64,000 bases of DNA from the NCBI GenBank assembly GCA_022478985.1, contig JAKSZP010007889.1, forward strand, positions 62,001 through 126,000. Direction: 5' to 3'. The notes beneath the pieces were generated by a model, which saw nothing but the letters and a program-made list of their open reading frames with translations, had not been told where the DNA came from and did not search any database. This document shows, in pieces, positions 45,900 to 58,614 of the stretch. The stretch comes from Massospora cicadina. Its lineage: Eukaryota > Entomophthoromycota > Entomophthoromycetes > Entomophthorales > Entomophthoraceae. A program made the translations under genes and the position numbers. Position 1 is the first letter of the stretch. Every line of letters begins with the position of its first letter.

Positions 45900-46770
45900 C
45901 TTAAAGTTACCATGCTTCCCAGTCTGTATAATGATTAGGCTATAGTAGTTATTATAAAAATGCTGTTGCCTTCCCTGCTGGAGTGGGGTATGGTATAGGA
46001 GCTATTTGGGCTTATCCCCAATTTAGATGCCTTATGTTATCATCTTATCCTACTCTTAGAGGTGCTTCCCTCTCAGGTTGCCAAGTTTTATAGCACCTCC
46101 ACAAGTGCCCCTGCCCCTGATACTCAAGGTTTTATACCTCTAATAAGGTGCCCAAACTAGCTGCCTCCTTGAGATCTTCTACACTGACTGCCATCACCAT
46201 GTGGCTCCTGGTGTGGGCATTAAATATATTTGTTATACATTGTCAATCCTCAACTCAGCTCTTTACCTAGTAATTAGATACACATTTTATTGGTCTCTAT
46301 ATCAATGGTATTCTAGCTTGTATTTTTAGTGTCTACTCACCCAGACTGGCAGACCAGTCTTAGCTTTATTAGCTAATGATATGCTAATGGTTGTCCTAAA
46401 AGAACCTTTAGACAATTTCAGCTTAAGGTCCTGCCATCAAAAAGACCTAATAACTATCACAAATATATTAAAATCAAATAATATAAATAATATCTAGTTA
46501 TTCAATTATTAATAAAAGGTGTTATGATACCTAATAATTTTTTAATTAAGTTATATATTTGATAGCAAATCTGACCAGATACCTTCAAAAAGGGTAGTGC
46601 TATGATTAACATTTTGTCAATCTATATAATCTGGGATTATCTATCAAATCAACAGCTTGTGTACCACCTGGATAGAGCTACCTGCTGGCCATCATAAATC
46701 CTAGCATGTGATGCATCAATACACCTTATAATTGGCAGATATCCTGAAAATATAAAACAGAATGTTTTGT
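45900..46770 (-). repeat. Unclassified dispersed repeat copy
   Basis: 46325-46400 contains ACCCAGACTGGCAGACCAGTC, matching the conserved block of the copies at 40420 and 62110 (- strand GLPVWVSRH). The rest is AT-rich without frames. Confidence 0.45.
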
Positions 46771-46789
46771 TTCAAAATTTATTTGAGGT

Positions 46790-48590
46790 ACGCCAACCAG
46801 AGGATGGACATTACTGAAATGGAAGCATCAAAACTAACCAAACCAAAAACCAGAATTAATCACCCTAAATGAGCATCAAGGCAAACAAAAAACAACCAAT
46901 CAGGTGGCACAGCGGCAAACCACTTATCCTACCATGGCAGAAGGGGAAGGGGGATCAGGGAGCTCATCCATTGTATCCACATTGTACAAAGCGTGGGCCA
47001 AGACAGAGAGCAAGGGCGTGGATTTATCAGAGATATAGGGGATGAGATTGTAGAGGACCGGTTGTTTGTAGAAATCATCATCGTCATAAATGGCGCTCAT
47101 GTAAGTGGACAAGCACTTTTCTGCTTGAATGCGGGTGGCAGAAAGTTAGGAAACTAAAGCAGTGTTAGCTCATGTTATTTTTGTTTCTGAATTATGAAGC
47201 TGCAACCACTTTCTGAATGGTATCTGCAGCATGTTTATGTAGCAGGAGAATGGCATTTTTGCTCTGGGGGCAGATCTAGGCAAGAATGGGAGGGGGGAGA
47301 CCTTTTGACAATTTCATTGCTGTTTGGGACATAATATTGTGGAGGAAATTTTATCAGGTTGGGCAGCAGATGCCACAGAAATATGGTTTCGGGTGCTTAA
47401 CAAATTTTTTATTTGGGTGTGGGGCATGAAAGCACCAAGGGATCTCAATGGGGGATTGTGTAGGGATAAATTCTCTAATTTCAACTTTGAAGTCTTCAAT
47501 AACATTACCTGATTTGTCAGTTTCATTCAATGAGGACCATGGGTTCAAGTCATACAAGCTCAGGTTTTCCTCAACAGGGATAGCTGAGACTGGCAATTGG
47601 GTTGGGGCTTAAGGTCGAATTGTTGTCCAAGCTGAATACTAATTGGTGGGAGCATTGGTGGTCCTGGACTTAATATGGGTCTGATGACTGATGTAGATGC
47701 AGCAGTGGCAGCTGGCTTTGGAAGAGCTGGGGGTAAAATTGCCTTCCATTCTGAGAGGGCTGCAGGGTGGCTGGCAGAAGAGGAGTTGGTAGCTAATACT
47801 GTAGAGGCGGTAGAGGCAGCAAGGTAGGGGCAACTCCACTTTGAGTGATCCAACTCAAAGAAGGATGTACAGATGGTCTGCTCGCCCTCAACACGGGCCC
47901 AGAATGGGTGGTCAGGGGCAGAAGCAACAAAAGAGTATAAGGGAATCTGGTTGGCTATATTTGAAAATTTAGGGTTGATTGTGGCAAAAGCCTGAGGCCC
48001 AGCGAGGCGTATGGCTCCATTGGGGACTGCAAATTGAAGGATGGGGTTAGTGCCATAGGCTGCTATACCTGCTATAAGCTCCTGATGGAGCACTGCTGGG
48101 TGAAGGTGAGTGGGCAACCTAGCGAACTGAATCACCATCATGGAGTCAGTGGTGAGCTGTGGGCGCGTTGTGGGAATTGAGGTGCCCTGGAAAACTAGGG
48201 GCACAGTTGCTGCAGTGGCAGCATCCGCTTTGCTTGTGAAACTGAGGTCAAAGTACCCCTAATATGGGCAAAAATTGATGAAGTTGGAGAGTTGCATCAC
48301 CGCCTGAGCTAATTTGATTATGGATTTATCTGCATATGGGAACAACTTCCCATATTTAACCTGAGTGCCAAAATTCATGTGAGAGCGGGGCAGGATGAGA
48401 GGACAACAGGGATCCGCCTGGGATCATGTGAGATGAATAGTGAGATCCTTGGGTAGAATGAACTGACCTAAGGATTGGCTAAGACTGGATGAACCAGTCT
48501 GAGGGCATTTCCCCCCTGAACAGAAAACGCTGGGTATTGTTTCGCCGCTACCCACACTGGAGCAGCAGGCGGTGGGGCCGTGGACATCAG
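46790..48590 (-). pseudogene. Decayed retroelement protein, possibly a LINE ORF1
   Basis: A start ATG near 48587 gives MSTAPPPAAPVWVAAKQYPAF, then a stop. The longest frame is 48204-47560 (214 codons), with a conserved-looking globular part (PNGAIRLAGPQAFATINPKF, PLYSFVASAPDHPFWARVEG) and a Pro/Ala/Ser-rich half. Its sequence continues in other frames to about 46924 (HKHAADTIQKVVA, TMDELPDPPS). The nucleotide composition is richer in C than its surroundings on the coding strand, like LINE 2. No RT is nearby; the call as ORF1 is a guess from composition and layout. Confidence 0.4.
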
Positions 48591-48599
48591 TAGGTTGGG

Positions 48600-49190
48600 C
48601 TGTGGCTAATTGAATTGCTTTTCAGTTTGTAAAATTTATAAAATTTGCTCAAAATTGGGCTTGAGCATAACGAATTTTTTTAAGAGAATGTTTTGTCTAT
48701 TATTTAGATTTACTTTTTAAAAATTGGTTTTTTGTTATATATAGAATATATAGCCCATTTGATACATAAAGATATTCTAAACTCTATATGCAAGATCTTC
48801 TGTCCTTCTATAAGTCATTACACCTAACTTCACATAAAAAACTCTAAACAGCTGGCTATACATGGTTATAACTTAGCCCCAATCAAGATGGCAAGCATTT
48901 GTAACATAGACAACATAATGTAATTATTTTTAACTGAAGTGTCTTCTGGGGATTTTTACTAATTATATATAAAGAGCAGAGACCCTATAACTTATGCTTA
49001 CTATAGGGTATCAATCAAAACTTATTATTACCTACAGATAACTGATCACAATGTCAAGAAATTTCCATGACTGGCCAATAAATCATATTTAGTTTGGTAA
49101 GTTGTATTTTAATTGCAAAAAGTGAATTTGAACTTGAATGATAAATTCAGTGAATAGAGTAAATTCTTCCAGAGCCTCAATGATGAGAAA
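48600..49190. other. AT-rich stretch without recognisable features
   Basis: No ORF above 60 codons and no repeat of the window families was seen. Confidence 0.4.
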
Positions 49191-49520
49191 AACTAGACAA
49201 ATTCCAACAAATGATTAATAGCTAAGCAGAAGGTGAGAATTGATCAAAGCAACGAAGATATTAGTAGTATGAGAAGACAAGAAGGGGATCTTTTTAGAAG
49301 AGAACAAAGAAAGGGAGTTAGTAGTAAGAAGAAGGAATAGCCAGTAGAAATGGTATGCTATATAAATTGTTTTAAATAAAGACATGTGGTTGAGGAGATT
49401 GCCTCCTATTATATAAAAAGTTTACTAAATTTATTTGGCAGACCAAAGATCACCATACCAGTTGTCTGTTGCTCAGTGGGCTAACCCTGTGTAACTTCTA
49501 TGGCGCATCTCAATTTTATC
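49190..49520 (+). repeat. LTR remnant related to the LTRs of elements D and E
   Basis: It contains GCTATATAAATTGTTTTAAATAAAG (promoter and polyadenylation-like). It then has ACCAGTTGTCTGTTGCTCAGTGGGCTAACCCTG, matching GTCTGTCCATTGCTCAG.GGCTTGACCCTG of the D LTRs (10945-10975 and 26625-26655). Confidence 0.55.
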
Positions 49521-51700
49521 ACCAAAATTATAACACATACCATAGAAGATAATTTTATCAATAGTTTTACTCATTGGGTGAACAACAAAAAGATAAAAAT
49601 GATGACCATATGGGAAGTCCACACACATTATTGTTTGTTGAAGTATATCTGAATCCTTCAGAGATAAAAGAATCAAGACACATTACCTGCACTTTTTAAT
49701 CATGTATTAGGAAATCTCACACATGAAAATATAAATCCTGGGGGATAAAACATCTGCAAAAAAGTATCTTCCATAAAGTTCTAATGGGTTTGTATAAAAA
49801 ACCAACACTCTCCCTGAGAGATACACCAATAGTTAAAACATCTCAAAATATTTGAAAAATTCTACCTAGCCTTGTTTATATCAGTACTTGTTGTGTTCAT
49901 CAAAAAAACTTTACCAGATCATGTTTGTACCCAAGGTTCATTGATATTGGCCTATGAAAAGGTCAATAATCTATCTTCAACACATTGAGGATCTCCTAGC
50001 AATGTTAAAGAAAATCAAAATCTTATTTTTTAACTCCATAATTACACTTTTACAATTTACCCTGGATCTGTTAAGTATACAAAGAAGTAATGAGCCATTT
50101 CAGAAGGAGGTTATGGAATCAGATGTGAAGATCTAGCAACTTCTCAAGTATCTTACCACAAAATTCCATCAGCAAAGAACCACAACTCATGGTGATGGTC
50201 ACTAATGCTTCTACCATTTGACATGATGATAATGACAAGCTCAAACATCTTGAGATTCAACTGGATCAAGCTTTGAACTCATCAGAGATTTCAAGTAAAG
50301 GTTCCCTCTAAAGCTCCAGTGATACCCAAACCTTGTAAAAAGAGTAGTATGTTTCAAAAAAGGACCTTGTAACTAAATTACCTAATTAACTTGCAAAACC
50401 CTTGTCAACTAAATTAGCAATTAAAATGTGTTAAAGGGCTAAAAGTCTATCATTGAAGCTCTAAAAAAATCTACCATTACCTTAACAAAGCTTAATATTA
50501 GTGTGCTTATAAAAAAACGAGCTCCTCTATAACATAGATAAGCTACAACATAGTTCTGAGCATAAATGCATTAAAATGGACTATTTAAATGCATTGGAAC
50601 TCTTTAAGACAAGAATAAGTTCCTACAAACTTTCTGCTTCAATGAAAATCATATAATGCCTTTGAATACCACATTTGGAACATGAAGCTGAAAATGATGC
50701 CCAAGCAAATGCATGAATATGCCAGAAATTACTTCATAATTCTATTTAAAGGTATGGATGAACTAGAAATTATCTAAACTAAATATGCTGAATTGCACAT
50801 GATTATGATCAGTTTTATATACAGATGGACTATACTAAATGCAATATCATTGGGATTAATACTTCTAAGGTGTAGAACCAGCCTTATTTTACCTATTTTT
50901 CTTAGATAAATTCATACTTGATTATAACGGTATTACATTTTCCCATCTCTATATGGATCCTCCTTGGAAATTGCAACCAATCATCAAAAAGTTAATTGTA
51001 TCATGACCTGCTTGACCCATGAATTAATGATTCCTATTATGGGCAGCCTAAACACCTAGGAGGATGTTAAGTATGAAATCACTAAGATTTTAATACAAGT
51101 GAAGTATAAGTATAATGAAACAATTCTATATGTGAATTGGACTACGCCAAAATAAAATCCTGGAAAGAATTGTTAATTGCTTCAATACTAAGGGTCAAAC
51201 ATCGCTGACCTCAAAAATGCTTACTTTTAATGACGCTCTGGCTGCTGTCATGGCTGGATTACAAAGTAACTCCTACTTAGACATGCATATTGATTCTGTC
51301 ATATGCAATTTATTTCTGTCCTCGATATTAAAGAAGCTTTTTCTAGATTTACCTGACATTAACAAGCATAAAACCGTGAGAAAAAACCCTGTAAATAAAA
51401 AGACCTTACAGTCAATAGACTGAACTCAAAAAGAAATAAAATTTAAATGTCACACAATTAGTGAAATTTTACCTGGGGTAGATCTCCCATATGAGGCAAA
51501 CATCTAAAGACAATGGAATTAAAGCCAGAACCCTTGAGAGATAACAATGGTCTCTCTAACGTCATGGTTAAATGACATAGTTTGTGAGACTACTTGTACC
51601 AAGAAGGCTGAGTGTGAATATGCCAAAGGGATTAAGCTAGATAACCTGCCTGACTGAAGCACACCCTGGACCAACGCTGAATAAGAGCAAAATATCTCAA
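49521..51700 (+). pseudogene. Degraded gag-like region downstream of an LTR remnant
   Basis: Scattered frames without intact domains. 50680-50790 decodes to MKLKMMPKQMHEYARNYFI, which has the look of a gag capsid segment. The position after a D-like LTR supports a retroelement origin. No pol motif was found. Confidence 0.35.
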
Positions 51701-52616
51701 GTTAATTATGAGTCATGTAATGGTTGCTAAATCATTACATACTCACCTCTGAAGTGCTCCTGTTATTTTTAAATTATAAAAGGACGTTACATTTGTTTTG
51801 AAAATAAGGATTTGAGTCCAATTTGGTTACCATATTTTTAAATCTGGAAATTTATAATTGCAATCAATAACCTGAGTGTAAGCTTAATTGAGCTATAGTA
51901 TAACAAATAATGGTAGTTTGCTTTTATTGGTTATGTTTATTTCAGTGTCTCGCCTGATAAAAATGATACCCCTATTTCTTTAAATGCCTTTGTTTGAGAC
52001 CTACTTTCTTTGTTGTCATATCTTCCTTTGAATATAGGCTTTTATATATATTTGATTATACTATGTTACCATTTGATGCCCTCACAAGTTACCTCCTCAT
52101 GGGAAATCTTGATTTAGTTAGATGCAATGTAGGGTATGGAACCTTACTAAGGGGTTTACCATAATTTTTTAATAGCCTATTTGCTGGAGAGTTAGAGAAA
52201 CTCTCTTCACAAAAGCTGACCAACCATATTTTCTAGTTGTGTGATAATTTTTGTGTGGGGTTCCTTCAGTGTGGCGATCTAGTGCGTTGGCTGTGTGAAT
52301 GGTCGCTAGTTTTTTCACCATGGCATTATTGTTCATTTTGGCGATAGTCCAATTGTAATTTCATTTGTTGCTTCCCACAGGTGGTCTCCTAACCTCATGC
52401 AATTAATTGGTGGTTTTGGTCCGTTCAAAATCATGCTACCTGAGCTCAAATTTTCAGAAGCTTTTCTTTATTTTAATAAAATCAAAATTGTGCAGCATCT
52501 CAGGTAGTTGAGGGTTTGCTTCAGGTTCTCCAAGTGCCTTTTACTAGGCAATAGACAGTTTGAAATCCATCAGGAAGTAAGAAAACCCATGTATTGGTCC
52601 TTCCAAACCTTCCCTG
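51701..52616. other. Unassigned AT-rich sequence
   Basis: No gene, repeat or structured element could be supported. Confidence 0.4.
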
Positions 52617-52631
52617 GGTTCTGTGCAGCTA

Positions 52632-52918
52632 TTTTATTTAACTGAGGTAAGCTGACAAGGGGACAGGCATTACTGAAAGAAAGAAATGACATGAAACCTG
52701 AACAGGGTCAACTCTGTCAAAGAAAGTTTTTCCACCTCCTGATCAGGACTCAAATTTTTCTGGTTACGTCATGGGTAAGGTTTTTATGTTATTAGACCTA
52801 CTAACCGCCAATAGCTTCCTTTGGATGGCACCCCAATTGATGTGCGAAGGGTGGGAATTGAACCCACAACCTTCAGGTTGGTAGCTGTACACCATTACCA
52901 ACTCACCTTCCACCCCCA
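52632..52918 (-). mobile_element. SINE family 1, copy 1, tRNA-derived head and LINE-like tail, 15-bp TSD
   Basis: A 287-bp insert lies between GGTTCTGTGCAGCTA (52617-52631) and GGTTCTATGCAGCTA (52919-52933), 14 of 15 matching. On the - strand the head has GAGTTGGTAATGG (A box region) and B box GGTTCAATTCC (52854-52864). The body has CTTACCCATGACGTAACC. The tail CTTACCTCAGTTAAATAAAA is nearly identical to the 3' end of LINE 1 (18165-18192). It is about 80% or more similar to 62853-63144. Confidence 0.88.
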
Positions 52919-53074
52919 GGTTCTATGCAGCTAGTTGGTTTAGAAGTGTTTTTTTGGGGGGGTTTATTTAAATTTTTTGGTAGGGTCCAGTCCCTATTTT
53001 GTCTTGGCATCTTAAGAACCTTATTTTACAAAAGAAGCGTAATGAGTAGTCAGTGGACGCTCAGGTATGGCGGG

Positions 53075-53944
53075 TGTTGCAGATTTGGTGCACCACAAAA
53101 TTGGTAAATCCTCGAACTATGTTAGAATTGAGGAAATACTGATTGAAGCACAAGAATTATTAGAACAAGATGAGTTTAGCTCCAAAAATGGCAATATTTG
53201 TTTGAGTAACATTGAGAAGGAACAGAATGACTAAGTGCTGAATGGTGCACTGAAAAGAAAAGAATCAAAATGAAAGAAAAACGGTGCCATCAAGCAACCA
53301 GGATATTAAGTCCACCAATGGTAATGAAGATTTGGACTCCACTGAAGCGCACAGGAGCCACGGAACCAATGATCCTGATACCAAAGGCTCCACACACTGC
53401 CGCAGTGCATGAATTCAGGAACTTGAGGATATTAATGCTTAAGAGAGAAATCAATTGGAAGAAGAGACTGTTCTGAGGTTCCTATAGAAGATATAATATC
53501 TTCCCAATCCACTAGTCAATTATTTAAATTTATTTTACATCCTGATTTTTTAGTATTTAGTATAAAAATACTAAGTTTTATATCTTAAATAAACAGTCTA
53601 TTTCACATAATCTTAAGTTTGTCCTTTATTTGGTAGTGACTGCAAGTAACCATTCTTGAGTGCATTACAGTTGAAGACACTCGTTTTAAGAAGGACTTAT
53701 TGTAAGGTTAGGCTTGCAAGGAAAGAGGTTGAGATAAGCTCCGTTGGGTAAAGGGAATATTCTAATGTACACAGGATTATTTGTAAAAAAGATGCACAGT
53801 TTGCATGAGAGTGTCAAGTTTACAGCTCTCTCAAGAAGTTTAAGCCAAGTTGGTTAGTGTCAAATCTGTGGAACCAATTACCCCTTTTGATGCCCCAAGT
53901 CCAAAATCTCCATAGTTAAGTGAGCAGAAACCAGGGCAGCGAGA
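53075..53944 (+). repeat. 5' LTR of element F
   Basis: 870 bp, starting TGTTGCAGATTTGG. It ends GCAGCGAGA rather than the usual CA. The stretch 53275-53740 is nearly identical to 59870-60340. Confidence 0.9.
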
Positions 53945-53945
53945 C

Positions 53946-53963
53946 TGGTGCTCACTACAGGGG
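53946..53963 (+). promoter_or_regulatory. Primer-binding site of element F
   Basis: TGGTGCTCACTACAGGGG lies one base after the LTR end. It is identical in its core to those of C, D and E. Confidence 0.8.
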
Positions 53964-54521
53964 TGAAACCAACCACAAAGTTGAGAAGAGAGAGTTCAGG
54001 GCAAACGGAAATACCTAGTATTGAGACCATGGAGGTATACTGTCAGGGTAAATCCTGACATTAGTGGAATTCCTTATATTACAGATATTGTTAGTCATAT
54101 CAATAGGATATGTGATGAAGTTAGATTAGTAATTGCATATCAAATGAATGATTGTAGTGAAAATGTTCGATTAATCATTTAAATTACTTCATTTGCAGTA
54201 GTATTGAGTCAATTAATCGCACCAAAATGAATTTCATGATGAGACTGAGATGATTCCCACTGCCTTTCAAAATCACATGCAAGTTACAATCCCATAAGCT
54301 CCAGAGAAGAATAGTGCACTGTTTAAAAACAATTAAGCTTAGGTAAGTCCAAAAAGTTGGATGGTATATAAAACCAAGGCATTCATTTGGTTAATCTTTG
54401 AAGTCAATAAAAATATTCTTATAATGCAAACACTATTAAGTATATTTACTAAAGTGTTATCAATACCAATCTACCACCCAAGCCTACAAGAAAATCCCTT
54501 CTAATTTTTCCCTTTTAAGCA

Positions 54522-55600
54522 ATGTCTTTAAGCAACTCCCATACCAGCTTACCCACCCTTCCTTATACCCGGGAACCTCTAGTGTCCTTGTCATACTGGG
54601 ATAAACCACTTGGGTATGCTAACTCATGGTTGGTTACCCCCAACCAGGTCAGTAGTACACCAGTCCCTGACATATACCATGGTAAAGAAGCAGCAGAAAG
54701 CCTATCCCCAACTGAAAAAGAGATAATTGAGGCAAGGCTGCAAGCACTGGAAAAAGAAGTAGTGGAGCTGAGGTTGTGCCTAGATCAGGTTTCAGACATT
54801 GCTCAACGGGCTCAAGTGGCTAATACCCTGGTGTTAGGGCACATACCAGTGACTAGAAGAGTTGAAACTAATATGAAGGAACTTGAGGAATGGGTCCAAC
54901 ACATTGAATCAGAAAATGGAATAAGTGCGAACATTGAATGAGTATGGTGAACAATTAGACCACCATGAGGCTATATAGGATGGCATTGATTGAATCTTAG
55001 AGTAAATTAAGGATCAGCTTTAAGTTTTTCACAGCTTGCTCCTAGACCTTCACTAGAAACCTCACGTTTGGAAACGCCAGTGTTGGATACACAGGGAGCA
55101 ACATCTTCACGACATCAGCAAAGCGCTCCAGTAGAGGAAGATCCAAATTTTAAATCCTATTTTAAAACCATGTTCACTTCTGGTGAGGGAACAATAGCAG
55201 GGTTTTTATGAATTTATGAGAACAGCATGGATGGCGCTAGTGACAAGCAGAAGGCTCGTCACATTCAAGGCTTCATGAGCTCCAAAGCGCAGGAGATACT
55301 CAGCACTAGTTTACGCCCTGGTTTAACCTGAATCGAGGTCAAGGAAATCCTTTTAACAGAATTTTGTAGCGCACAGGATGTTGAGAATATGAAGCAGGAG
55401 TTCATATTGATGAGGATGTGCAAGGCAGAGACAGTCGCAAATTACGCCACCAGATACTACCTTTGAGCACAACAACTATGGACCACAGGTACCTTAGACT
55501 TGCCTACCGCGAAGACTGTCTTACTCAGTTCCTTGGAAGAACATCCAGCCCTCAAGATGCACATGACGCTTGCATTTAAACAGCTGATCTCTCAAGTTCA
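54522..55600 (+). pseudogene. gag of element F, N-terminal and capsid parts
   Basis: 54522-54941 (139 codons) starts MSLSNSHTSLPTLPYTREP and has a coiled-coil segment (EIIEARLQALEKEVVELRL). The capsid part follows in another frame (about 55016-55620): FKSYFKTMFTSGEGTIAGF, KQKARHIQGFMSSKAQEIL, FILMRMCKAETVANYATRY. It is interrupted by TGA at 55209, 55329 and 55464. Each stop could be a CGA codon with one C-to-T change. Confidence 0.8.
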
Positions 55601-55620
55601 TCAAAGAATTATTACTCGAT

Positions 55621-55866
55621 ATGAAAGGAACTTATAAGACTGAGAACAAACCAATGCCTCAACTAACACACAGAGTTGGAAAAGTGGTGTACGCTACACA
55701 GGACAAGAGTGACAAGCCAAAAATCAAGAACTTCAAGCCAGTTCCACAGTATCAGCGCAAGGAGTTCACGTGCCACAAATGTCACAAGCCTGGTCATTAT
55801 TGGCAATTTTATCCATTGAAAGGCGATGAAGAAAAAACCTCCTTTACCAAAAAAGGAAACCCCTAG
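55621..55866 (+). pseudogene. gag C-terminus of element F, zinc knuckle
   Basis: CHKCHKPGHYWQFYP keeps C-x2-C-x4-H, but the last ligand Cys of C-x2-C-x4-H-x4-C is Tyr. The knuckle binds element RNA in packaging. It overlaps in sequence with the end of the capsid frame, indicating a frameshift nearby. Confidence 0.8.
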
Positions 55867-55880
55867 AACCATAAAATTGG

Positions 55881-56831
55881 GTGAACCTACACGTGGAAGG
55901 AGAGGACGATCACCAAGATGAAGACTTGATGGATGCCAGTTACCATGTCTTAAAAGACCTCAGTACTGTATCTGTACCTGCACGATTATGGGTACATGGA
56001 TCCACTGATGAGGGGTTGAACTCTACATACCTAGCTCAAGCAATGAAGCCCACTCAAGTAGTCAAAAGTCTAGAGGAAGGCGAACAACTTGTACTAGACA
56101 CCTTCAAGAATATTAAGAAGACTACTACTCTACATGGCGAATTGACGTCCAATACACCCAAGCAATTAGAGGAATTTGAAAAGTCATCTGACGACGTGTT
56201 GTCATCTGAGAATCCATTTGGGAAGAGTGTAACCAAAGTGGAAGTTGTGATACAGCGTGTGCATGTACTGGAAGTCCTCGATACTGGTGCCTCAGTCAAT
56301 ATCATGTCCTCAAAATTGATGAAGAAGCTGAAATTTATGCCAGACATCAACTACCATGTGAGATATCGGACAGCAGGACCTGACACCACACATGCGTTAG
56401 GGGCTTACTCTGCCTTACCCCTACGCTTTGGACGCATTGTACTAACTGCCCCTGCCATGGTCTCAGACAATTACCACTACGACTTCCTTATTGGCAAACA
56501 ATTTTTATTAGAGTTTGGAGCAAAGATTGACTTTGTTAGCAGCACTGTGAGTCTGCTAAAATACCAGATGCTCCTTGTGTTTAAGGATGAAGAACTAAAA
56601 TCAAGGAATCAGCGGACATGTCTGGTTGAAACTGAGCAATCAATCTACCTGGTGCACTACATACTTTGCGAAAAAAGTGTGAAACAACTACCTGCTTCAG
56701 TGTGCACTGAAGACGGGCTACCCTTGAGTGCCAATGAGGCAATGGAGATTCGACCAGGAGTACAAAGAGTTATGCACACTGCCATAAGTGTAAAGATCCC
56801 CCAGATCACTGTATTTGAAATATACACCTGA
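55881..56831 (+). pseudogene. Aspartic protease and linker of element F
   Basis: The 316-codon frame has LDTGASVNIMSSKLMKKL (active site DTG intact, near residue 134). Then come YRTAGPDTTHALGAYSALPL, FGRIVLTAPAMV and YDFLIGKQFLLEFGAKIDF, the usual gypsy protease order with ILG-like F-L-I-G. A linker runs to TGA 56829-56831, which breaks the join to RT (Y-T-stop-E-G-V). Confidence 0.88.
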
Positions 56832-56858
56832 GAAGGAGTACGTGAACAGGAGCCACAA

Positions 56859-57806
56859 GTGCTACCTGGATTCTTTGACTCTAGTTATGAGGGTGAAGTA
56901 ACTATCCTACTGGGGAACATCACCACTCAACCTATCCAAATTAAGAAAGGACAAGTTGTGGCATGCACGAAACTAACCAATTGTGGTACCATCAAGTCAG
57001 TACACGCTGTTGGAGGATTAGACAAATTGGGACTTGCTGACTTTAGAGAGGAACAACGGAAAGAACTAAATGATTTATTGGAAGAGTTTGAAGATATTTT
57101 CAGCCAAGGACCAAACAATAATGGTCTGTGTAAAGGAGAGATACACCGTATGGATACAGGGCCAGCTATATCTTTCAAATTAAAGCCATACTACCAATCA
57201 AAGATGGAAGAGGAGGTAATCACTAAGGAGCTTCAACAACTTACAGACGCTGGCTTGTTGAGGCCCTCAAAGAGTCCATGGGCAATGCAACTCCTGTTGG
57301 TATGAAAGAAAGATGGCTCGCACAGGGTGGTTATGGACTACCATCACTTGAATGAAATTGCGAAAAAAGATTCTTACCCTCTCCCAAGAATTGATGACGC
57401 CTTGAAACGGTTGGGCGGTTCAAAGTATTTTTCAACAATGGACCTAGATAGTGGGTACTGGAAGATGGAACTGTCACCAAAAGACCAGGAAAAGTGCGCC
57501 TTGGTCAGCATCCAAGGCTTGTTTGAACCAACCAGGATGCCACAAGGGCTGTGCAATGCCCTGGCAACCTTTCAACGCGCCATGGACCGAATATTTGCAG
57601 AACTGAAAATGAAGAGTGTTTTAATAAATCTGGATGATATAACTGTATTTAGTAAAACTTTCAGAGAGCATATTGAGCACCTTCGAGAGGTGTTCACATG
57701 GTTGAGAGAATCAAATCTTAAACTGAAATGGAGCAAGTGCACCTTTCTCAAGAAGCAACTCGAGTTTTTGGGACATGAGATCAGTGCACAGGGGATTCGA
57801 TCTTAA
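56859..57806 (+). pseudogene. Reverse transcriptase of element F
   Basis: 56859-57305 ends SKSPWAMQLLLV then TGA where the family has V-R/K-K-K-D-G. 57327-57806 continues MDYHHLNEIAKKDSYPLPRI, KYFSTMDLDSGYWKMEL, RMPQGLCNALATFQRAMD and SVLINLDDITVFSKTF. The catalytic box is NLDD, with both Asp kept and Tyr replaced by Asn. The frame ends at TAA 57804-57806 (R-S-stop-E-G-K-V, probably CAA originally). Confidence 0.92.
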
Positions 57807-57815
57807 GAAGGAAAG

Positions 57816-58508
57816 GTGAAGGCAATAACCAAAATGGAGCGTCTGAAGAGTATGAGGGATGTCCAGATGTTCCTGGGCATGATCAACTACTACAGACAGT
57901 TCATCCCACGGTTTGCAGACTTGGATACTCCCCTGGTGTACCTACTGAACAAGGACTTTAAAAATGAGCGAGGACTAGAGAAAGACCAAGCCTTCAAGGA
58001 TCTGAAGAAGAAACTGGCAGAGGCACCAATCCTAACATACCCAGACTTTAACAAGACCATCTACCTATATAATGATGCTAACGACATAGGATTTGGTGCA
58101 ATACTAGCACAACTAGACGAGGAGGGGATTGATTATCCCATCAAATATTATTCCAAGGTCTTTACCAAAGCAGAAAGACTACACTGTTACAGAGCGCGAA
58201 TGTCTTGCAGTGATTAGAGCAGTGAAGCACTTTTTGCCATACCTATATGGAGTTAACTTTAAAGTCATAATGGACCATGCATCTTTATGCTGGCCAGGAA
58301 CATGAAGGACCCTGATGGGAGGCTAGCCAGATGGGCTGTTCAGCTTCAAGGATATGACTTTGAAATTATACACAGGGTTGGAAGCAACCACCTAAATGCA
58401 GATGGGCTCTCAAGGTTGCCTGTGTTCCATTTGCATGTGCATGAGAGTGATCGACTTTATGACCTAATTGGATTACCTGAAGAGGAATGTGAAAAAGAAA
58501 CCGAATAA
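57816..58508 (+). pseudogene. RT tail and RNase H of element F
   Basis: 57816-58217 has VQMFLGMINYYRQFIPRFADL and TIYLYNDANDIGFGAILAQL, where the RNase H D-A-S/N block keeps an Asp. A frameshift near 58170 moves DYTVTERECLAVIRAVKHF to another frame. A second near 58295 restores LARNMKDPDGRLARWAVQLQGY and NHLNADGLSRLP, the end of RNase H. Confidence 0.9.
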
Positions 58509-58614
58509 ACAAGTCAGTTTTAAGAAGATGTTCAAAGGACACGCAAAGAGTAGATGGATGACTCCAGAAGTTCATTAAGGGGAATGGTATCCATATGTGC
58601 AACCTAGTAATTAA

